Positions 41,401-50,175 are shown, numbered from the stretch's first letter. The stretch is DNA of 64,000 bases from Bacteroidota bacterium (GCA_027482225.1 JAIXWD010000016.1:78050-142049); one strand, 5' to 3'. Program-made: numbers and translations. The notes: generated by a model from the letters alone, not told the origin.

Positions 41401-42399
41401 ACTGGTAAGATAACAGATTTATCGGGCAACATACTTAGCAATTACAATGGGCAAATGTTTTCTACGGTATACGATAAAGCTTCTACATATCAAACCTTGG
41501 TAAATAATTCGGAGTCGGCACCTGCTTTACAATTTAACATGCAGAATAACATTATCTACAATGGAAGTGCATCTGTTATAAATGGACAATTTACCTTTTC
41601 ATTTGTTATACCCAAAGATATATCCTACCAATTAGGAAGAGGTAAAATATCATATTACGCTACAAATTTGGTTAATGATGCTAATGGTTTTAACGAGAAC
41701 TTTGTTGTTGGCGGAACAGCTGATTCGGTTCCAATAGATGGGGTAGGGCCTACTGTTAAACTATACATGGATGACGAGAAATTTGTTTTTGGCGGATTAA
41801 CCAATGAGAATCCGTTGTTTATTGCGAAATTATTTGATGAAAATGGCATCAATACAATTGGGCGAGGAATAGGAAGAGAACTTACCCTAATTATTGATGG
41901 CGATAACAGTAAATCTGTATCGGTTAATGACTATTACAAAGCCAAAACAAATAGCTATCAGGAAGGAGAAATCCGTTATCCATTAAAAAACATTACACCT
42001 GGGAAACATACGGCAACGTTGAAATCTTACGATACACACAACAACTTTAGTGAAGCTACAACGGAGTTTATAGTAGCATCAAATGAAAAACTGGCTTTAC
42101 AATATGTGTTGAATTACCCAAATCCATTTAATTCAAATACCACATTTCATTTTGATCATAATAAAGCTGGAGAATACTTAACTGTATTTATTTACGTTTA
42201 TACAGTAAGTGGAAAATTAGCCAAAACGCTTACCACCCAAATAACTACTTCAACTTCCCATTTCGATCAATTAACATGGAATGGGCTTGATGAGTATGGT
42301 GATAAGTTGGCGAATGGAGTGTATATATATAAAGTACAAGTAAAAAGCGGCACGGGTAAAACAGCTGAAGCAACCCAGAAATTGGTAATATTAAATTAG
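38500..42399 (+). CDS. porU: Type IX secretion system sortase PorU
   Basis: PorU, the surface sortase that removes T9SS C-terminal signals and attaches cargo to the cell surface, 1299 residues. It belongs to the C25 (gingipain-type) cysteine peptidases: the pair NYTGHGGELGWAAERIL supplies the catalytic His and FVTATCEFSRFDDP the catalytic Cys. The N-terminal part holds the LPIS-like segments and a TIKVFGNGPGLLNQ region; a C-terminal domain contains ALQYVLNYPNPFNSNTTFHF, a T9SS-type/FlgD-like beta domain ending in EATQKLVIL. PorU works with PorV, whose gene follows 50 bases later. The signal peptide is long (TM at about residues 21-36). ATG at 38500. Confidence 0.93.
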   Translation: MYFSIINNLLTFMQFLLLRVKIIFVIFLFTMLFMSDLSATVLRFQRNINWIEEKNITKGEQFFSNFISFKDAQLIQNSHWHPYWSEVFRLNSASTNIRINIQKVIFSKSDKRYQIQNQEFLKSIEDYNKQITIGKENGKSVVGLTFLPISFDASANRYSTIISFELEITYDEAPSMNSLLNKKGFTNNSVLAFGDWYKIAVTKTGFHKLDRNFFQSNGINIAGIDPRTIKVFGNGPGLLNQACALTRADDLVENAILVFGENDGVFDAGDYVLFYGKSQFDVWKQNGSFIGREKNIYSDTTYYFITFNKGNGKRIVKQSFQPNVVNTQNHHVYCHSHELDALNYGRSGRQFLGEAFDRVPTQNFSFYIDGHNPNDSIIIKSVVASRSLITTSNFNVSANNNFLFAHNNIPTVGTNYDGYYYRTSGPLVRSFYSTTPFVNINYRYDNPPGGAIGWLDYFEINAKSNLTWFSSQVLYRFTANTTPGATRYNIAASPASARIFNLSDLMNIQELIVDYNGTVASFVNNTATYTEFAGISDASTYWVPLMLGKIANQNLHALTQCDAIYITPGLFISEANRLAAFHQQNGLKIHVVNVNDIYNEFSSGSQDVSAIRDFLRMFYTRSTSVNDRVKYVTLFGRASFDYKYRLKGNTNFVPTYQSEFTESPILSYCSDDYYGFLDDNEGLWDSGTDPKEFLDLGIGRLPISNAIEARNAVDKIINYHQSDKMADWRNKIVFVSDDEDFNIHQNDANNMANNVTSRFKNYNIEKIWIDAYREEVVAGGQRNPNAQKAIVDAVQKGCFIINYTGHGGELGWAAERILTIEDINGWSNRDRLPLFVTATCEFSRFDDPLRVSAGELTFLNTQGGSIALFTTVRLVNAFSNTMLNTYFYNRIGLDSTSKQDPRPLGEVMRLTKNDYLPNDKNERNFTLLGDAVMYLAYPKYNVVTTSINNKLLTDVTDTLKALSKVTITGKITDLSGNILSNYNGQMFSTVYDKASTYQTLVNNSESAPALQFNMQNNIIYNGSASVINGQFTFSFVIPKDISYQLGRGKISYYATNLVNDANGFNENFVVGGTADSVPIDGVGPTVKLYMDDEKFVFGGLTNENPLFIAKLFDENGINTIGRGIGRELTLIIDGDNSKSVSVNDYYKAKTNSYQEGEIRYPLKNITPGKHTATLKSYDTHNNFSEATTEFIVASNEKLALQYVLNYPNPFNSNTTFHFDHNKAGEYLTVFIYVYTVSGKLAKTLTTQITTSTSHFDQLTWNGLDEYGDKLANGVYIYKVQVKSGTGKTAEATQKLVILN

Positions 42400-42422
42400 T
42401 TAGGCGAAATCATATAAAGCAT

Positions 42423-42430
42423 TATTTTTG
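42423..42430 (+). promoter_or_regulatory. TAnnTTTG -7 box before porV
   Basis: TATTTTTG matches the consensus exactly, 19 bases before the ATG at 42450, so porV may have its own promoter in addition to read-through from porU. No -33 TTG at normal spacing was found. Confidence 0.45.
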
Positions 42431-42449
42431 GCAATTATATCAAGTGTAA

Positions 42450-43712
42450 ATGAATAAGTATTTTAAAGGCATAGCAGCGATATTAGCAGGTTTAACTGTA
42501 ACAAATTTGAGTGCGCAGCAAAATAAACTTACTACAGGGCAATTAGACGGACGACAAAATACCATCACCTCAGCAGTACCTTTTCTATTAATTACCCCAA
42601 ATGCAAGGGCAGGAGCAATGGGTGATGCAGGTGTTGCTACACCAAACGATCCTAACGCGATACATTGGAATTCCGCTAAAATGGTTTTTAATGAAAAAAA
42701 CGGAACAGTGTCTCTTTCATACAACCCATGGTTACGAGATTTGGTTCCAGATGTTTCGTTGTCTTATTTATCTATAATGGGTAAAATAAACGATAAGGCT
42801 TCATTAGGTGGTTCGTTAAGGTATTTTTCACTTGGAGAAATACAGTTTACTGATGTATACGGAGGCAGTTTAGGTAATGCAACACCAAGCGAATGGGCAG
42901 CTGACCTTGCTTATGCGCAAAAATTATCAGACAACTTCAGTCTTGGGGTAGCATTCAGATTCATATACTCTAATATTGCCGGAGGTGCACAAACACAATC
43001 TCAAAGTGGTATAAAAGCTGGAACATCATACGCAGCAGACATTACTGCATACTATAGAAACAAAACCAAAGTACAAGGGTATAAAATTAACTACGGTATT
43101 GGCGGTGCCATTACTAATATAGGATCTAAATTAACTTATACTACCGATCAAAATCAAAATTTTATTCCCATTAATTTACGTATAGGAGGCTATGGTGAAG
43201 TTGAAATAGATAAGTACAACACCATTGCGTTAGCATTAGATTTTAATAAGCTACTCATACCAACTCCTCCAGTATATGAATATGATTCATCAGGTAATCC
43301 TGTGATTAAAAACGGAAGCCTAGTTATTGCATCAGGTAAAAGTCCCAACATACCAATTATACAAGGTATGACCCAGTCGTTTTCTGATGCTCCGGGTGGA
43401 TTTAAAGAAGAAATGCGAGAGATAAACATCTCTGCTGGATTGGAATATTGGTATGATAAACAGTTCGCACTTCGTGCAGGGTATTTTCATGAGAATCAAT
43501 ATAAGGGTAATCGAAAGTATGCCACATTTGGATTAGGTATTAGGTATAATGTATTTACAATTGATGCAGCTTATTTGGTGTCATTTGGTCAGCGCAACCC
43601 ACTTGATAATACTTTACGTTTTACACTAGGCCTAGATTTTGATGCGTTAAAATCTGGTAGTAATGAAAAAGAACAACCAAGCGGTATTTTTGAAATGCCC
43701 AAAGATAATTAG
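42450..43712 (+). CDS. porV: Type IX secretion outer-membrane protein PorV
   Basis: PorV (also called LptO), an outer-membrane barrel of the FadL-like group that shuttles T9SS cargo from the translocon to PorU, 420 residues. A signal peptide (MNKYFKGIAAILAGLTVTNLSAQ) precedes QQNKLTTGQLDGRQNTITSAVPFLLITPNARAGAMGDAGVAT, the PorV signature, followed by PNDPNAIHWNSAKMVF. The tail QRNPLDNTLRFTLGLDF is typical. The gene follows porU directly and precedes ispF by 2 bases. Together with PorU and the PorZ-like protein, it supports a working T9SS. Confidence 0.94.
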   Translation: MNKYFKGIAAILAGLTVTNLSAQQNKLTTGQLDGRQNTITSAVPFLLITPNARAGAMGDAGVATPNDPNAIHWNSAKMVFNEKNGTVSLSYNPWLRDLVPDVSLSYLSIMGKINDKASLGGSLRYFSLGEIQFTDVYGGSLGNATPSEWAADLAYAQKLSDNFSLGVAFRFIYSNIAGGAQTQSQSGIKAGTSYAADITAYYRNKTKVQGYKINYGIGGAITNIGSKLTYTTDQNQNFIPINLRIGGYGEVEIDKYNTIALALDFNKLLIPTPPVYEYDSSGNPVIKNGSLVIASGKSPNIPIIQGMTQSFSDAPGGFKEEMREINISAGLEYWYDKQFALRAGYFHENQYKGNRKYATFGLGIRYNVFTIDAAYLVSFGQRNPLDNTLRFTLGLDFDALKSGSNEKEQPSGIFEMPKDN

Positions 43713-43714
43713 AC

Positions 43715-44188
43715 ATGAGAATAGGATTTGGATTTGATGTTCATCAATTGGTTGAAGGGCGTGAATTATGGCTTGGTGGTGTAAATATACCTTCAGCTAA
43801 AGGAGCATTAGGGCATAGCGATGCTGATGTGTTGCTGCATGCTATTTGTGATGCTATTTTGGGTGCCCTGGCTTTAGGAGATATTGGTAAACACTTTCCC
43901 GATACAGATAACAGTTTTAAAGGAATTGACAGTAAAATTCTGCTTCAAAAAGTAATAACCCTTATTGATGCAAAAGGCTATAAAGTTGGTAATATAGATA
44001 GTAGTTTGTGTGTAGAAAAACCCAAAGTTATGCCTTATGCAGCGCAAATGTGTTCAACTATTGCAAGTATTTGCGGAGTTGACATAGATGATGTTTCTGT
44101 TAAAGCCACAACCAATGAAAAGATGGGTTTTATAGGCAGAGAGGAAGGCTTAGTTGCCTATGCGATTGTTTTATTGATAAAAAAGTAA
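43715..44188 (+). CDS. ispF: 2-C-methyl-D-erythritol 2,4-cyclodiphosphate synthase
   Basis: IspF of the MEP isoprenoid pathway, 157 residues (normal). It begins MRIGFGFDVHQLVEGRELWLGG, giving the conserved D8 and H10 metal ligands, with GHSDADVLLHAICDAILGALALGDIGKHFPDTD carrying H42 and the D-T-D loop. KATTNEKMGFIGREEGL is the C-terminal active-site motif. The gene begins 2 bases after porV, so it may be co-transcribed with it, although no functional tie exists. A small hairpin separates it from murF. Confidence 0.96.
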   Translation: MRIGFGFDVHQLVEGRELWLGGVNIPSAKGALGHSDADVLLHAICDAILGALALGDIGKHFPDTDNSFKGIDSKILLQKVITLIDAKGYKVGNIDSSLCVEKPKVMPYAAQMCSTIASICGVDIDDVSVKATTNEKMGFIGREEGLVAYAIVLLIKK

Positions 44189-44204
44189 ATTCAAATTTAA
44201 CCAC

Positions 44205-44228
44205 AAAAGGAGACGCTAGCCTCCTTTA
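44205..44228. terminator. Probable terminator between ispF and murF
   Basis: AAAGGAG and CTCCTTT flank an 8-base centre (ACGCTAGC); the T-tract is short, so strength is doubtful. Genes on both sides converge here. Confidence 0.5.
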
Positions 44229-45524
44229 CTAATCAATGCTTTCAGCTAAAGTCTCTAATTTCATGCCTCTCGAACCTTTAATAAAAAAGGCACAATTTTT
44301 ATAATTCATTTGTTTGATAAACACATCTGCATCTGCAGTATTGATAAATGCATGTACGTTATCATGTTTTGTTTGGTAAAATTCTTCACCTACAATAATT
44401 ACATTGGTTAAATTTAAGTTGGCACACAAGTTAATCATTCGTTGGTGTTCTGTTTTTGCATATTCTCCCATTTCAAACATATCTCCCATAATAATTACTT
44501 TATGCGGATGTTCCATGGCTGCGAAATTTCTTAATGCTGCCTCCATGCTACTTGGATTCGCATTATAGGCATCCATAAATATAAGGTTATTGTTCTTTTG
44601 TATCCATTGCGAACGATTGTTTTTAGGTTCATATGCTGCTACACCTTTTAAAATATTGGTTTCGCTTACTCCTAAGTATTTACCAATGGCAATTGCAGCC
44701 ATTATATTATCAAAGTTGTAATCACCACTTAAAATCGAATGGCCGTTTTGGTTTTGAAATACAAATTTTATAGTTGGTTGGAGTTCGCTTGCAACCCCCA
44801 TGTAATCTGCACTCACATTTCTTAAAATGGTGTTTGCTGCATATGTTTTTTTGTTTATTAAACGAGCGCTCATGCGCATTAACCATTCATCGTGTGCATT
44901 AACAAAAGCTGTTCCATTATTTTTTAGCAAATAATAATAAAGTTCGCTATTACTTTTTGCTACTCCTTCAATATTGCCAAAACCTTCCAAGTGATCCATA
45001 CCATTATTGGTAACAATACCCAATGTAGGTTCTGCAATTTCACACAACTCGGCATTTTCTCCCACATGATTAGCACCCATTTCAATTATTGCCATTTGGT
45101 GGTTGATGGTAAGTTGGAGTATTGTAAGTGGTAATCCAATATGATTATTAAAGTTACCTGGTGTTGCCCACAAATTGAAGGTTGTAGCTAATACAGAAGT
45201 AATAAGCTCCTTTGTAGTGGTTTTGCCGTTACTTCCTACAATTGCAATAATGGGTATATTTAGTTGTTTACGATGATGATTAGCCAGTTTTTGAAGACAA
45301 TTCAATACATCATCAACCAAAATGCACTTATCGTTTATCTTGTAATTTACATCATCAATAACACAATAAGCAGCCCCTTTTTTAAGGGCTTCCGAAGCAA
45401 AGGTATTTGCATTAAAATTTGGGCCTTTAAGGGCAAAAAATATACTACCCTCTGCAATTTTTCGGGTGTCCGTTGAGATGGTGGAATGTTCTTTATAAAT
45501 TGCGTATAACTCGATAGTTGTCAT
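44229..45524 (-). CDS. murF: UDP-N-acetylmuramoyl-tripeptide--D-alanyl-D-alanine ligase
   Basis: MurF, the ATP-dependent ligase that adds D-Ala-D-Ala in peptidoglycan precursor synthesis, cytoplasmic, 431 residues (usual 430-460). N-terminal segment DTRKIAEGSIFFALKGPNFN is the MurF/MurE-type substrate-binding domain. The ATP site GSNGKTTTKELI, AIIEMGANHVGE, VTNNGMDHLEGFG and a C-terminal NANPSSMEAALRNF plus GSRGMKLE complete the set. Converges on ispF and is divergent from the FG-GAP gene. It lacks mur neighbours, so it is separate from a typical dcw cluster. Confidence 0.94.
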   Translation of the reverse strand: MTTIELYAIYKEHSTISTDTRKIAEGSIFFALKGPNFNANTFASEALKKGAAYCVIDDVNYKINDKCILVDDVLNCLQKLANHHRKQLNIPIIAIVGSNGKTTTKELITSVLATTFNLWATPGNFNNHIGLPLTILQLTINHQMAIIEMGANHVGENAELCEIAEPTLGIVTNNGMDHLEGFGNIEGVAKSNSELYYYLLKNNGTAFVNAHDEWLMRMSARLINKKTYAANTILRNVSADYMGVASELQPTIKFVFQNQNGHSILSGDYNFDNIMAAIAIGKYLGVSETNILKGVAAYEPKNNRSQWIQKNNNLIFMDAYNANPSSMEAALRNFAAMEHPHKVIIMGDMFEMGEYAKTEHQRMINLCANLNLTNVIIVGEEFYQTKHDNVHAFINTADADVFIKQMNYKNCAFFIKGSRGMKLETLAESID

Positions 45525-45580
45525 CTTTATGATAAAATTTAGAAATCCTTATATTAAATTTACAATGAAAATTAAATGCT

Positions 45581-47962
45581 ATGTATAAACTTCTTACAAC
45601 ATTATTACTCCTTTTTGTTATAACCAATACGAGTAATTCACAAAGTTTTAAATATTATCAAGCAAAAGGGGCACCTAAATTTATAAAAAATGGGACAGTA
45701 AATGATACCTTATTAAATCCATTTGCTGGAGGTTTAAACACCCCTCAATTTAGTAATATAGATTGGAATAATGATGGTAAGCAAGATCTTTTTGTTTTTG
45801 ATAAGGAAGCTTTAAAACCACTTTCATTTATTTTTAATTCAAACTTAGGTAAGTTTATACATGCACCTCAATATGAAGGTGCATTTACAAATTATTTTGC
45901 AGGTTGGGCTTTATTAAGGGATTATAATTTTGACGGAAAGCCTGATTTGTACACCGCTTCTATGCCATACAATAAAATATCGCTTAACCCTTTTATTCCA
46001 TCAGAGAAAATTCAGTTGTTTGTTAATACAACTACACCAGGTGGTAAAACCACATTTAAGCAATATAGTAATGTGTTGTTTGATACGGGTATGTATGTTG
46101 GCCCACCATACAATCAGTTTTTAAGTCCTGGTGAGTTAGTTGCAGTTTCGAATGCCATACCTGCTATTGATGATTTAGATGGAGATGGTGATGAGGATAT
46201 CATATCTAACCAAGGTATTAATACCACATTTTGGTATTATGAAAATTTCAAAAAGAATAAATTCAACACTCCTTTTTCAAACGATACAACCATTTTTGTT
46301 CCGCGCGATTTATGTTGGGGGTTTATTGATTATGATTTTGTTAATCACCGTTTTTTTTTAGGCTTCAGACGTGATCAAGGTTCTCAATGTGATTACAATA
46401 TGTGGGGAAAAAGGAGGCACGTTGATCAGTCTTCATTATTGATAGATTTAAATGGAGATGGGATTAAAGATTTGGTTTTCGGTGATTCGGAACACAAAAG
46501 TTTTGTTTCACTTATCAATGGCCGTTTGCAAAACAGTAGGCAGATGGATTCAATCATTTCTCAGGATACGCTCTTTTTATCAAGTAATAATACGAGAAAA
46601 AATTTTATTGAATTTCCATCTGCTTATTATGTAGATGTTAATGCAGATGGAAAGAAGGAACTCTTGGTAACTACTAATAAAAGTTTTGCCTCAAAATCGG
46701 TAAATAATATTTGGGTTCATAATGCTACACGTGTAAATAGTAATTTACAATTTACTGCCACTGATGGTAATGATTTTTTGTACAAAGATATGATAGACCA
46801 CGGTTTAAGATCGGTGCCAGTTTTTATAGATATTGATAATGATGGAGACAAAGATTTGGTGGTGGCAACAAGTGGTGTATTGGAGCAAACTGGAAACAAT
46901 AATGATAGGTTGTATTTATATTTGAATATTACAGACTCGGTAAAGCCAGTATTTAAATTGTTAGATTCCAATTTTGTTCTTTCTTCATTTACTACAGGGC
47001 AAGGATTTTTCTCTGCTCATCCCACATTTGGTGATTTAAATGGAGATGGAAAACCTGATTTATTGATTGGTGAGGGTAATGGTAATATTGCCTATTTTAT
47101 TAATAATAGTAATGGCTCCCAATTTAATTTCACACTAAATAATCGCAATGCATTTAACTTAACAATTGCTACCTATTGTACTCCACAATTAATAGACTTG
47201 GATAAAGATGGACTACTTGATATTGTTAGTGGTGAGAGAAATGGAACAGTTAAGTATTACAAAAACATGGGTACAAAACAGATGCCATCTTTTTCAAATA
47301 CACCAACCATTGATAGTTTAGGAAAGGTACATTCTAGGGATATTTATAAGCCTTTAGGAACCCCACAAATGCTAGAGTTGGTTGGATATAGCGCACCACA
47401 TATTACTGATTTGAATAATGATGGTGTTTATGAAATGTTATTGGGGTCAAACAACGGAAAAGTTGATTTATACACGCATATATATGCTAATAAAGATAGC
47501 GTAGCTAAAAAACAAAATAATGTATATGTTGATTTTAGCTTGGATGCTAATGCAGGTTACAATAAAAAATTTGGCATGCGCACTACTGCTGCAACAGCCT
47601 ATTTAAATGGCGATTCGCTTTTGGATATCATCATTGGGAATATCTCTGGAGGGCTAGTTTTTATGGGATCAGATGTGTCTCCGGTTAATAGTACAAAGGA
47701 ATTATTTATAGATGATAACGCTTTCGTGCTTTATCCTAACCCTGCAGATAATAAAGTTAGTTTTATCTTGAATAGAACATTATTGTCGGATATTAACTAT
47801 ATGATTTATGACGTGTCGGGTAAAAAAATAATGGAAGGAACGTTAGATAAAAATCAAACGAACACTTCCATTAATTTGGGTGTTTTAAACCCTGGGTTAT
47901 ATTTGGTTCAGTTAACCACTAACCAATGGCAATCAACTCAACGATTAATGATATCTCATTAA
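45581..47962 (+). CDS. FG-GAP repeat protein with T9SS sorting domain
   Basis: A 793-residue secreted protein. Signal peptide to about residue 20 (TSNSQS), then many FG-GAP/VCBS-type repeats with calcium-like loops, for example DWNNDGKQDLFVFD, DYNFDGKPDLYTAS, DLDGDGDEDIISN, DLNGDGIKDLVFGD, DIDNDGDKDLVVA, DLNGDGKPDLLIGEG and DLDKDGLLDIVSGE, at spaced intervals through the body. The C-terminus (DDNAFVLYPNPADNKVSF...LNPGLYLVQLTTNQWQSTQRLMI) is a type A T9SS sorting domain, so the protein is a probable substrate of PorU. Function is likely surface adhesion or carbohydrate or protein binding, but this is inference. Divergent from murF, with no operon partner. Confidence 0.9.
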   Translation: MYKLLTTLLLLFVITNTSNSQSFKYYQAKGAPKFIKNGTVNDTLLNPFAGGLNTPQFSNIDWNNDGKQDLFVFDKEALKPLSFIFNSNLGKFIHAPQYEGAFTNYFAGWALLRDYNFDGKPDLYTASMPYNKISLNPFIPSEKIQLFVNTTTPGGKTTFKQYSNVLFDTGMYVGPPYNQFLSPGELVAVSNAIPAIDDLDGDGDEDIISNQGINTTFWYYENFKKNKFNTPFSNDTTIFVPRDLCWGFIDYDFVNHRFFLGFRRDQGSQCDYNMWGKRRHVDQSSLLIDLNGDGIKDLVFGDSEHKSFVSLINGRLQNSRQMDSIISQDTLFLSSNNTRKNFIEFPSAYYVDVNADGKKELLVTTNKSFASKSVNNIWVHNATRVNSNLQFTATDGNDFLYKDMIDHGLRSVPVFIDIDNDGDKDLVVATSGVLEQTGNNNDRLYLYLNITDSVKPVFKLLDSNFVLSSFTTGQGFFSAHPTFGDLNGDGKPDLLIGEGNGNIAYFINNSNGSQFNFTLNNRNAFNLTIATYCTPQLIDLDKDGLLDIVSGERNGTVKYYKNMGTKQMPSFSNTPTIDSLGKVHSRDIYKPLGTPQMLELVGYSAPHITDLNNDGVYEMLLGSNNGKVDLYTHIYANKDSVAKKQNNVYVDFSLDANAGYNKKFGMRTTAATAYLNGDSLLDIIIGNISGGLVFMGSDVSPVNSTKELFIDDNAFVLYPNPADNKVSFILNRTLLSDINYMIYDVSGKKIMEGTLDKNQTNTSINLGVLNPGLYLVQLTTNQWQSTQRLMISH

Positions 47963-47976
47963 TTACATGAGGTTGG

Positions 47977-48825
47977 TTATTTTGCTGCTCTTGTTCTTTT
48001 GGCATTCATTGCTTTTAAGTCCTTGGCAGTAAGCCTGCATCTTTCAGGTGCATCTTCAGCTAAGTATACCAATTCACCTGTTGTTGAAGTAACAATTTTA
48101 TTGCAACCGTTTTCATCTTTGCTGTAAAAGAAAATAATCTTATCAGCTTTGTTCATGTATGCATTATAAGTTTCATCAACCTCAACATCTTCTACTTCTC
48201 CTCCCCATAAAGTGGCGGCATCTTCCTTACCTTTTAACTCTAATGAGCGCAAGGGTAGCATTAATGTTTGTTCAAGTAAGCTTGAATTTAAAGGAGCATT
48301 ATTTGCCATGTAATTTGTACTAATTCCTTTATCTCCATCAGCCTCTATTGCATTAGTTAAATAGTTATTTAGCATTTGAACAGCTCTTGTTAATTCGGGT
48401 CTCCAATCGTTGGTATCAATAAAGTTACTACAGTATGCACCAGATACTAAATCTATCTCTAGCGCTTTTTTCTTAAACTTACCCCCAGTTGTAATTAACA
48501 ATCCATTAAAGTCAAATTCACAAGAGCCTAGTTTAGCTTTTATTTTAGTGCCTTTACTTTTACTAAAGTACAAATAGCTGTATTCGGGTTTATTATATGG
48601 TTTCATAGCAGAATCGTATTCAAACAAAAAACCACCATTAAATGTCCAATATTTTTCAATGGCTTCAATTATAGATGCATTATAGGAGCTATCAGGAGAT
48701 AAAACAACAACCAATCGGGTGTCCTTAAACTTTTCAATATCCTCTTTTCTTTTTTTGAACCCAACTTGTGCAAATGCAACTGTAATTGCCATAAATGTGA
48801 GTGCTAACAAAGCTATTTTTTTCAT
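47977..48825 (-). CDS. Hypothetical exported protein
   Basis: A 282-residue protein with a signal peptide (MKKIALLALTFMAITVAFAQ). The mature sequence starts VGFKKRKEDIEKFKDTRLVVVLSPDSSYNASIIEAIEKYWTF, a mixed alpha/beta pattern, has KADKIIFFYSKDENGCN near the end and a basic C-terminus. No family was recognised, though homologues appear to be common in Bacteroidota. It converges with the FG-GAP gene (14 bases between stops) and lies downstream of the sigma-factor gene on the same strand, separated from it by a probable terminator. Confidence 0.68.
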   Translation of the reverse strand: MKKIALLALTFMAITVAFAQVGFKKRKEDIEKFKDTRLVVVLSPDSSYNASIIEAIEKYWTFNGGFLFEYDSAMKPYNKPEYSYLYFSKSKGTKIKAKLGSCEFDFNGLLITTGGKFKKKALEIDLVSGAYCSNFIDTNDWRPELTRAVQMLNNYLTNAIEADGDKGISTNYMANNAPLNSSLLEQTLMLPLRSLELKGKEDAATLWGGEVEDVEVDETYNAYMNKADKIIFFYSKDENGCNKIVTSTTGELVYLAEDAPERCRLTAKDLKAMNAKRTRAAK

Positions 48826-48864
48826 AATATGATGCGTTACGTTATTTATTTAACCAAATAAAAC

Positions 48865-48895
48865 AAAAAAGCAGCTCAAAACCGAGCTGCTTTTA
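48865..48895. terminator. Terminator between the sigma-factor and the hypothetical gene
   Basis: AAAAGCAGCTC and GAGCTGCTTTT form a perfect 11-bp stem with a 6-base loop, flanked by A and T runs. It lies 26 bases past the stop of the sigma gene at 48921. Confidence 0.85.
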
Positions 48896-48920
48896 AAAAT
48901 ATTATTTATTTATACGATTT

Positions 48921-49451
48921 TTACATCGCATTCTCTAATCCGTATTGTCTGGCATAATCGTTTAATTGATCTCTTAGTTGCCTGCGAGCCACAAAAATTC
49001 TTGTTTTAACAGTTCCTATTGGGATATGCAATATTTCGGCAATTTCATGGTATTTAAACCCACGTGTATTCATGGTAAAAGGTTTTTTAAGGCTATCTGG
49101 TAAGCTATCAATTGCTTGTTCTATGTCTTTTAACATAAACTTTTTTTCAGCATCGTTTTTTACAAGTGGCGAAACCGAGTCTAAGTAATAATCATTATCA
49201 GTTTGGTCTATAAACGTGTTGCGTTTAACCATTCTGCGGTAATTATTGATAAAAGTATTTTTCATGATGGTGTATAACCAACCTTTTAAATTCGTACCAT
49301 CTATAAACTTATCTCTGTAAGTAATTGCTTTAAGCATCGTATCCTGAACTAAATCGTTGGTGTCTTCAACGTTTTTGGTCAGTTGATAAGCATAGTGGCG
49401 TAATGATTGCGTTTCGCGTTGTACGGTTTTTTTAAAGTCGATACCAGTCAT
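48921..49451 (-). CDS. ECF sigma factor (SigP-like?)
   Basis: Sigma-70-family ECF factor, 176 residues from the ATG at 49451 (MTGIDFKKTVQRETQSLRHYAYQLTKN); the track's start at 49511 adds 20 residues with no family match. Region 2 is seen in TNDLVQDTMLKAITYRDKFIDGTNLKGWLYTIMKNTFINNYRR and region 4 in LPDSLKKPFTMNTRGFKYHEIAEILHIPIGTVKTRIFVARRQLRDQL. It has no adjacent anti-sigma gene. The sequence looks like the broadly conserved Bacteroidota ECF factor; in Porphyromonas gingivalis SigP is a related ECF factor that drives T9SS genes, but identity here is not established. Confidence 0.88.
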   Translation of the reverse strand: MTGIDFKKTVQRETQSLRHYAYQLTKNVEDTNDLVQDTMLKAITYRDKFIDGTNLKGWLYTIMKNTFINNYRRMVKRNTFIDQTDNDYYLDSVSPLVKNDAEKKFMLKDIEQAIDSLPDSLKKPFTMNTRGFKYHEIAEILHIPIGTVKTRIFVARRQLRDQLNDYARQYGLENAM

Positions 49452-49739
49452 ATTGTTTATGTTTGTTTGGTAAATGTTAAACAAATGTATGGTATTTTTT
49501 TCTTCATGCAAGTTTTTTGTTTATCTTTTTTGGTAAAAAATTAAACAAAATATATTTGCCTGATAATCAACGTTATTATTTCAAATTAGTTGTTTTAATG
49601 CTTATTTCAAGTTCTATTTAATTGAAAATACACCTAAATCAATAGCAAATTGTATAAAATAAAACAAAAAGACTTGTTTAAGGTTTATATATATTAATTA
49701 AACAATAGTTACTCGTGCACGTTTGTTTAATATAGGCAG

Positions 49740-49747
49740 TACCTTTG
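49740..49747 (+). promoter_or_regulatory. TAnnTTTG -7 box of queD
   Basis: TACCTTTG matches the consensus exactly, 17 bases before the ATG at 49765. A TTTG lies 14 bases upstream, shorter than the usual spacing, so a -33 element is uncertain. Confidence 0.55.
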
Positions 49748-49764
49748 TAACTCAATTAGCATAA

Positions 49765-50175
49765 ATGGAAATATCAGTATCTCGTAAAGCTCATTTCAAT
49801 GCAGCGCATCGTTTACATCTATCACATTGGAGTGAAGAGCAAAACAAATCATACTTCGGATCGTGCAATAATCCAAACTATCACGGGCACAATTATAACC
49901 TCATTGTAACCGTATCTGGAGAACTTAATGAGGAAACCGGATATCTTATAGACATGAAAGATTTAAGTAAGGTAATAGAGACTGAAATTGAAAATAGATT
50001 TGATCACAAAAATCTTAATTTAGATACAGTAGAATTTAAAAATTTAAACCCAACTGCAGAAAATATAGCAGTAGTTATATGGAGGCTTTTAAGGGCTAAA
50101 ATAGCCTATGAATTAAAAATTAAAGTTACATTATATGAAACCGAAAGAAACTTTGTTGAATACACAGGGAACTAA
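49765..50175 (+). CDS. queD: 6-carboxytetrahydropterin synthase (QueD family)
   Basis: QueD/PTPS-type enzyme, 136 residues, cytoplasmic, making 6-carboxy-tetrahydropterin from dihydroneopterin triphosphate for queuosine. Zinc-binding His residues are seen in HFNAAHRLHLSHWSEE and NYHGHNYNLIV; the catalytic Cys lies in FGSCNNPN; DMKDLS and ENRFDHKNLN with PTAENIA complete the family motifs, and a final TLYETERNFVEYTG. The true 6-pyruvoyl-type enzyme is similar, so the substrate is assigned on genome context. Its stop codon overlaps the start of folE by 41 bases; the two share the GTP-derived pterin route. Confidence 0.9.
   Translation: MEISVSRKAHFNAAHRLHLSHWSEEQNKSYFGSCNNPNYHGHNYNLIVTVSGELNEETGYLIDMKDLSKVIETEIENRFDHKNLNLDTVEFKNLNPTAENIAVVIWRLLRAKIAYELKIKVTLYETERNFVEYTGN

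Noticed and set aside
40391-41852. Short ORFs inside porU on either strand
   Set aside because: They are shadows of the sortase frame, which is supported by catalytic His and Cys motifs.
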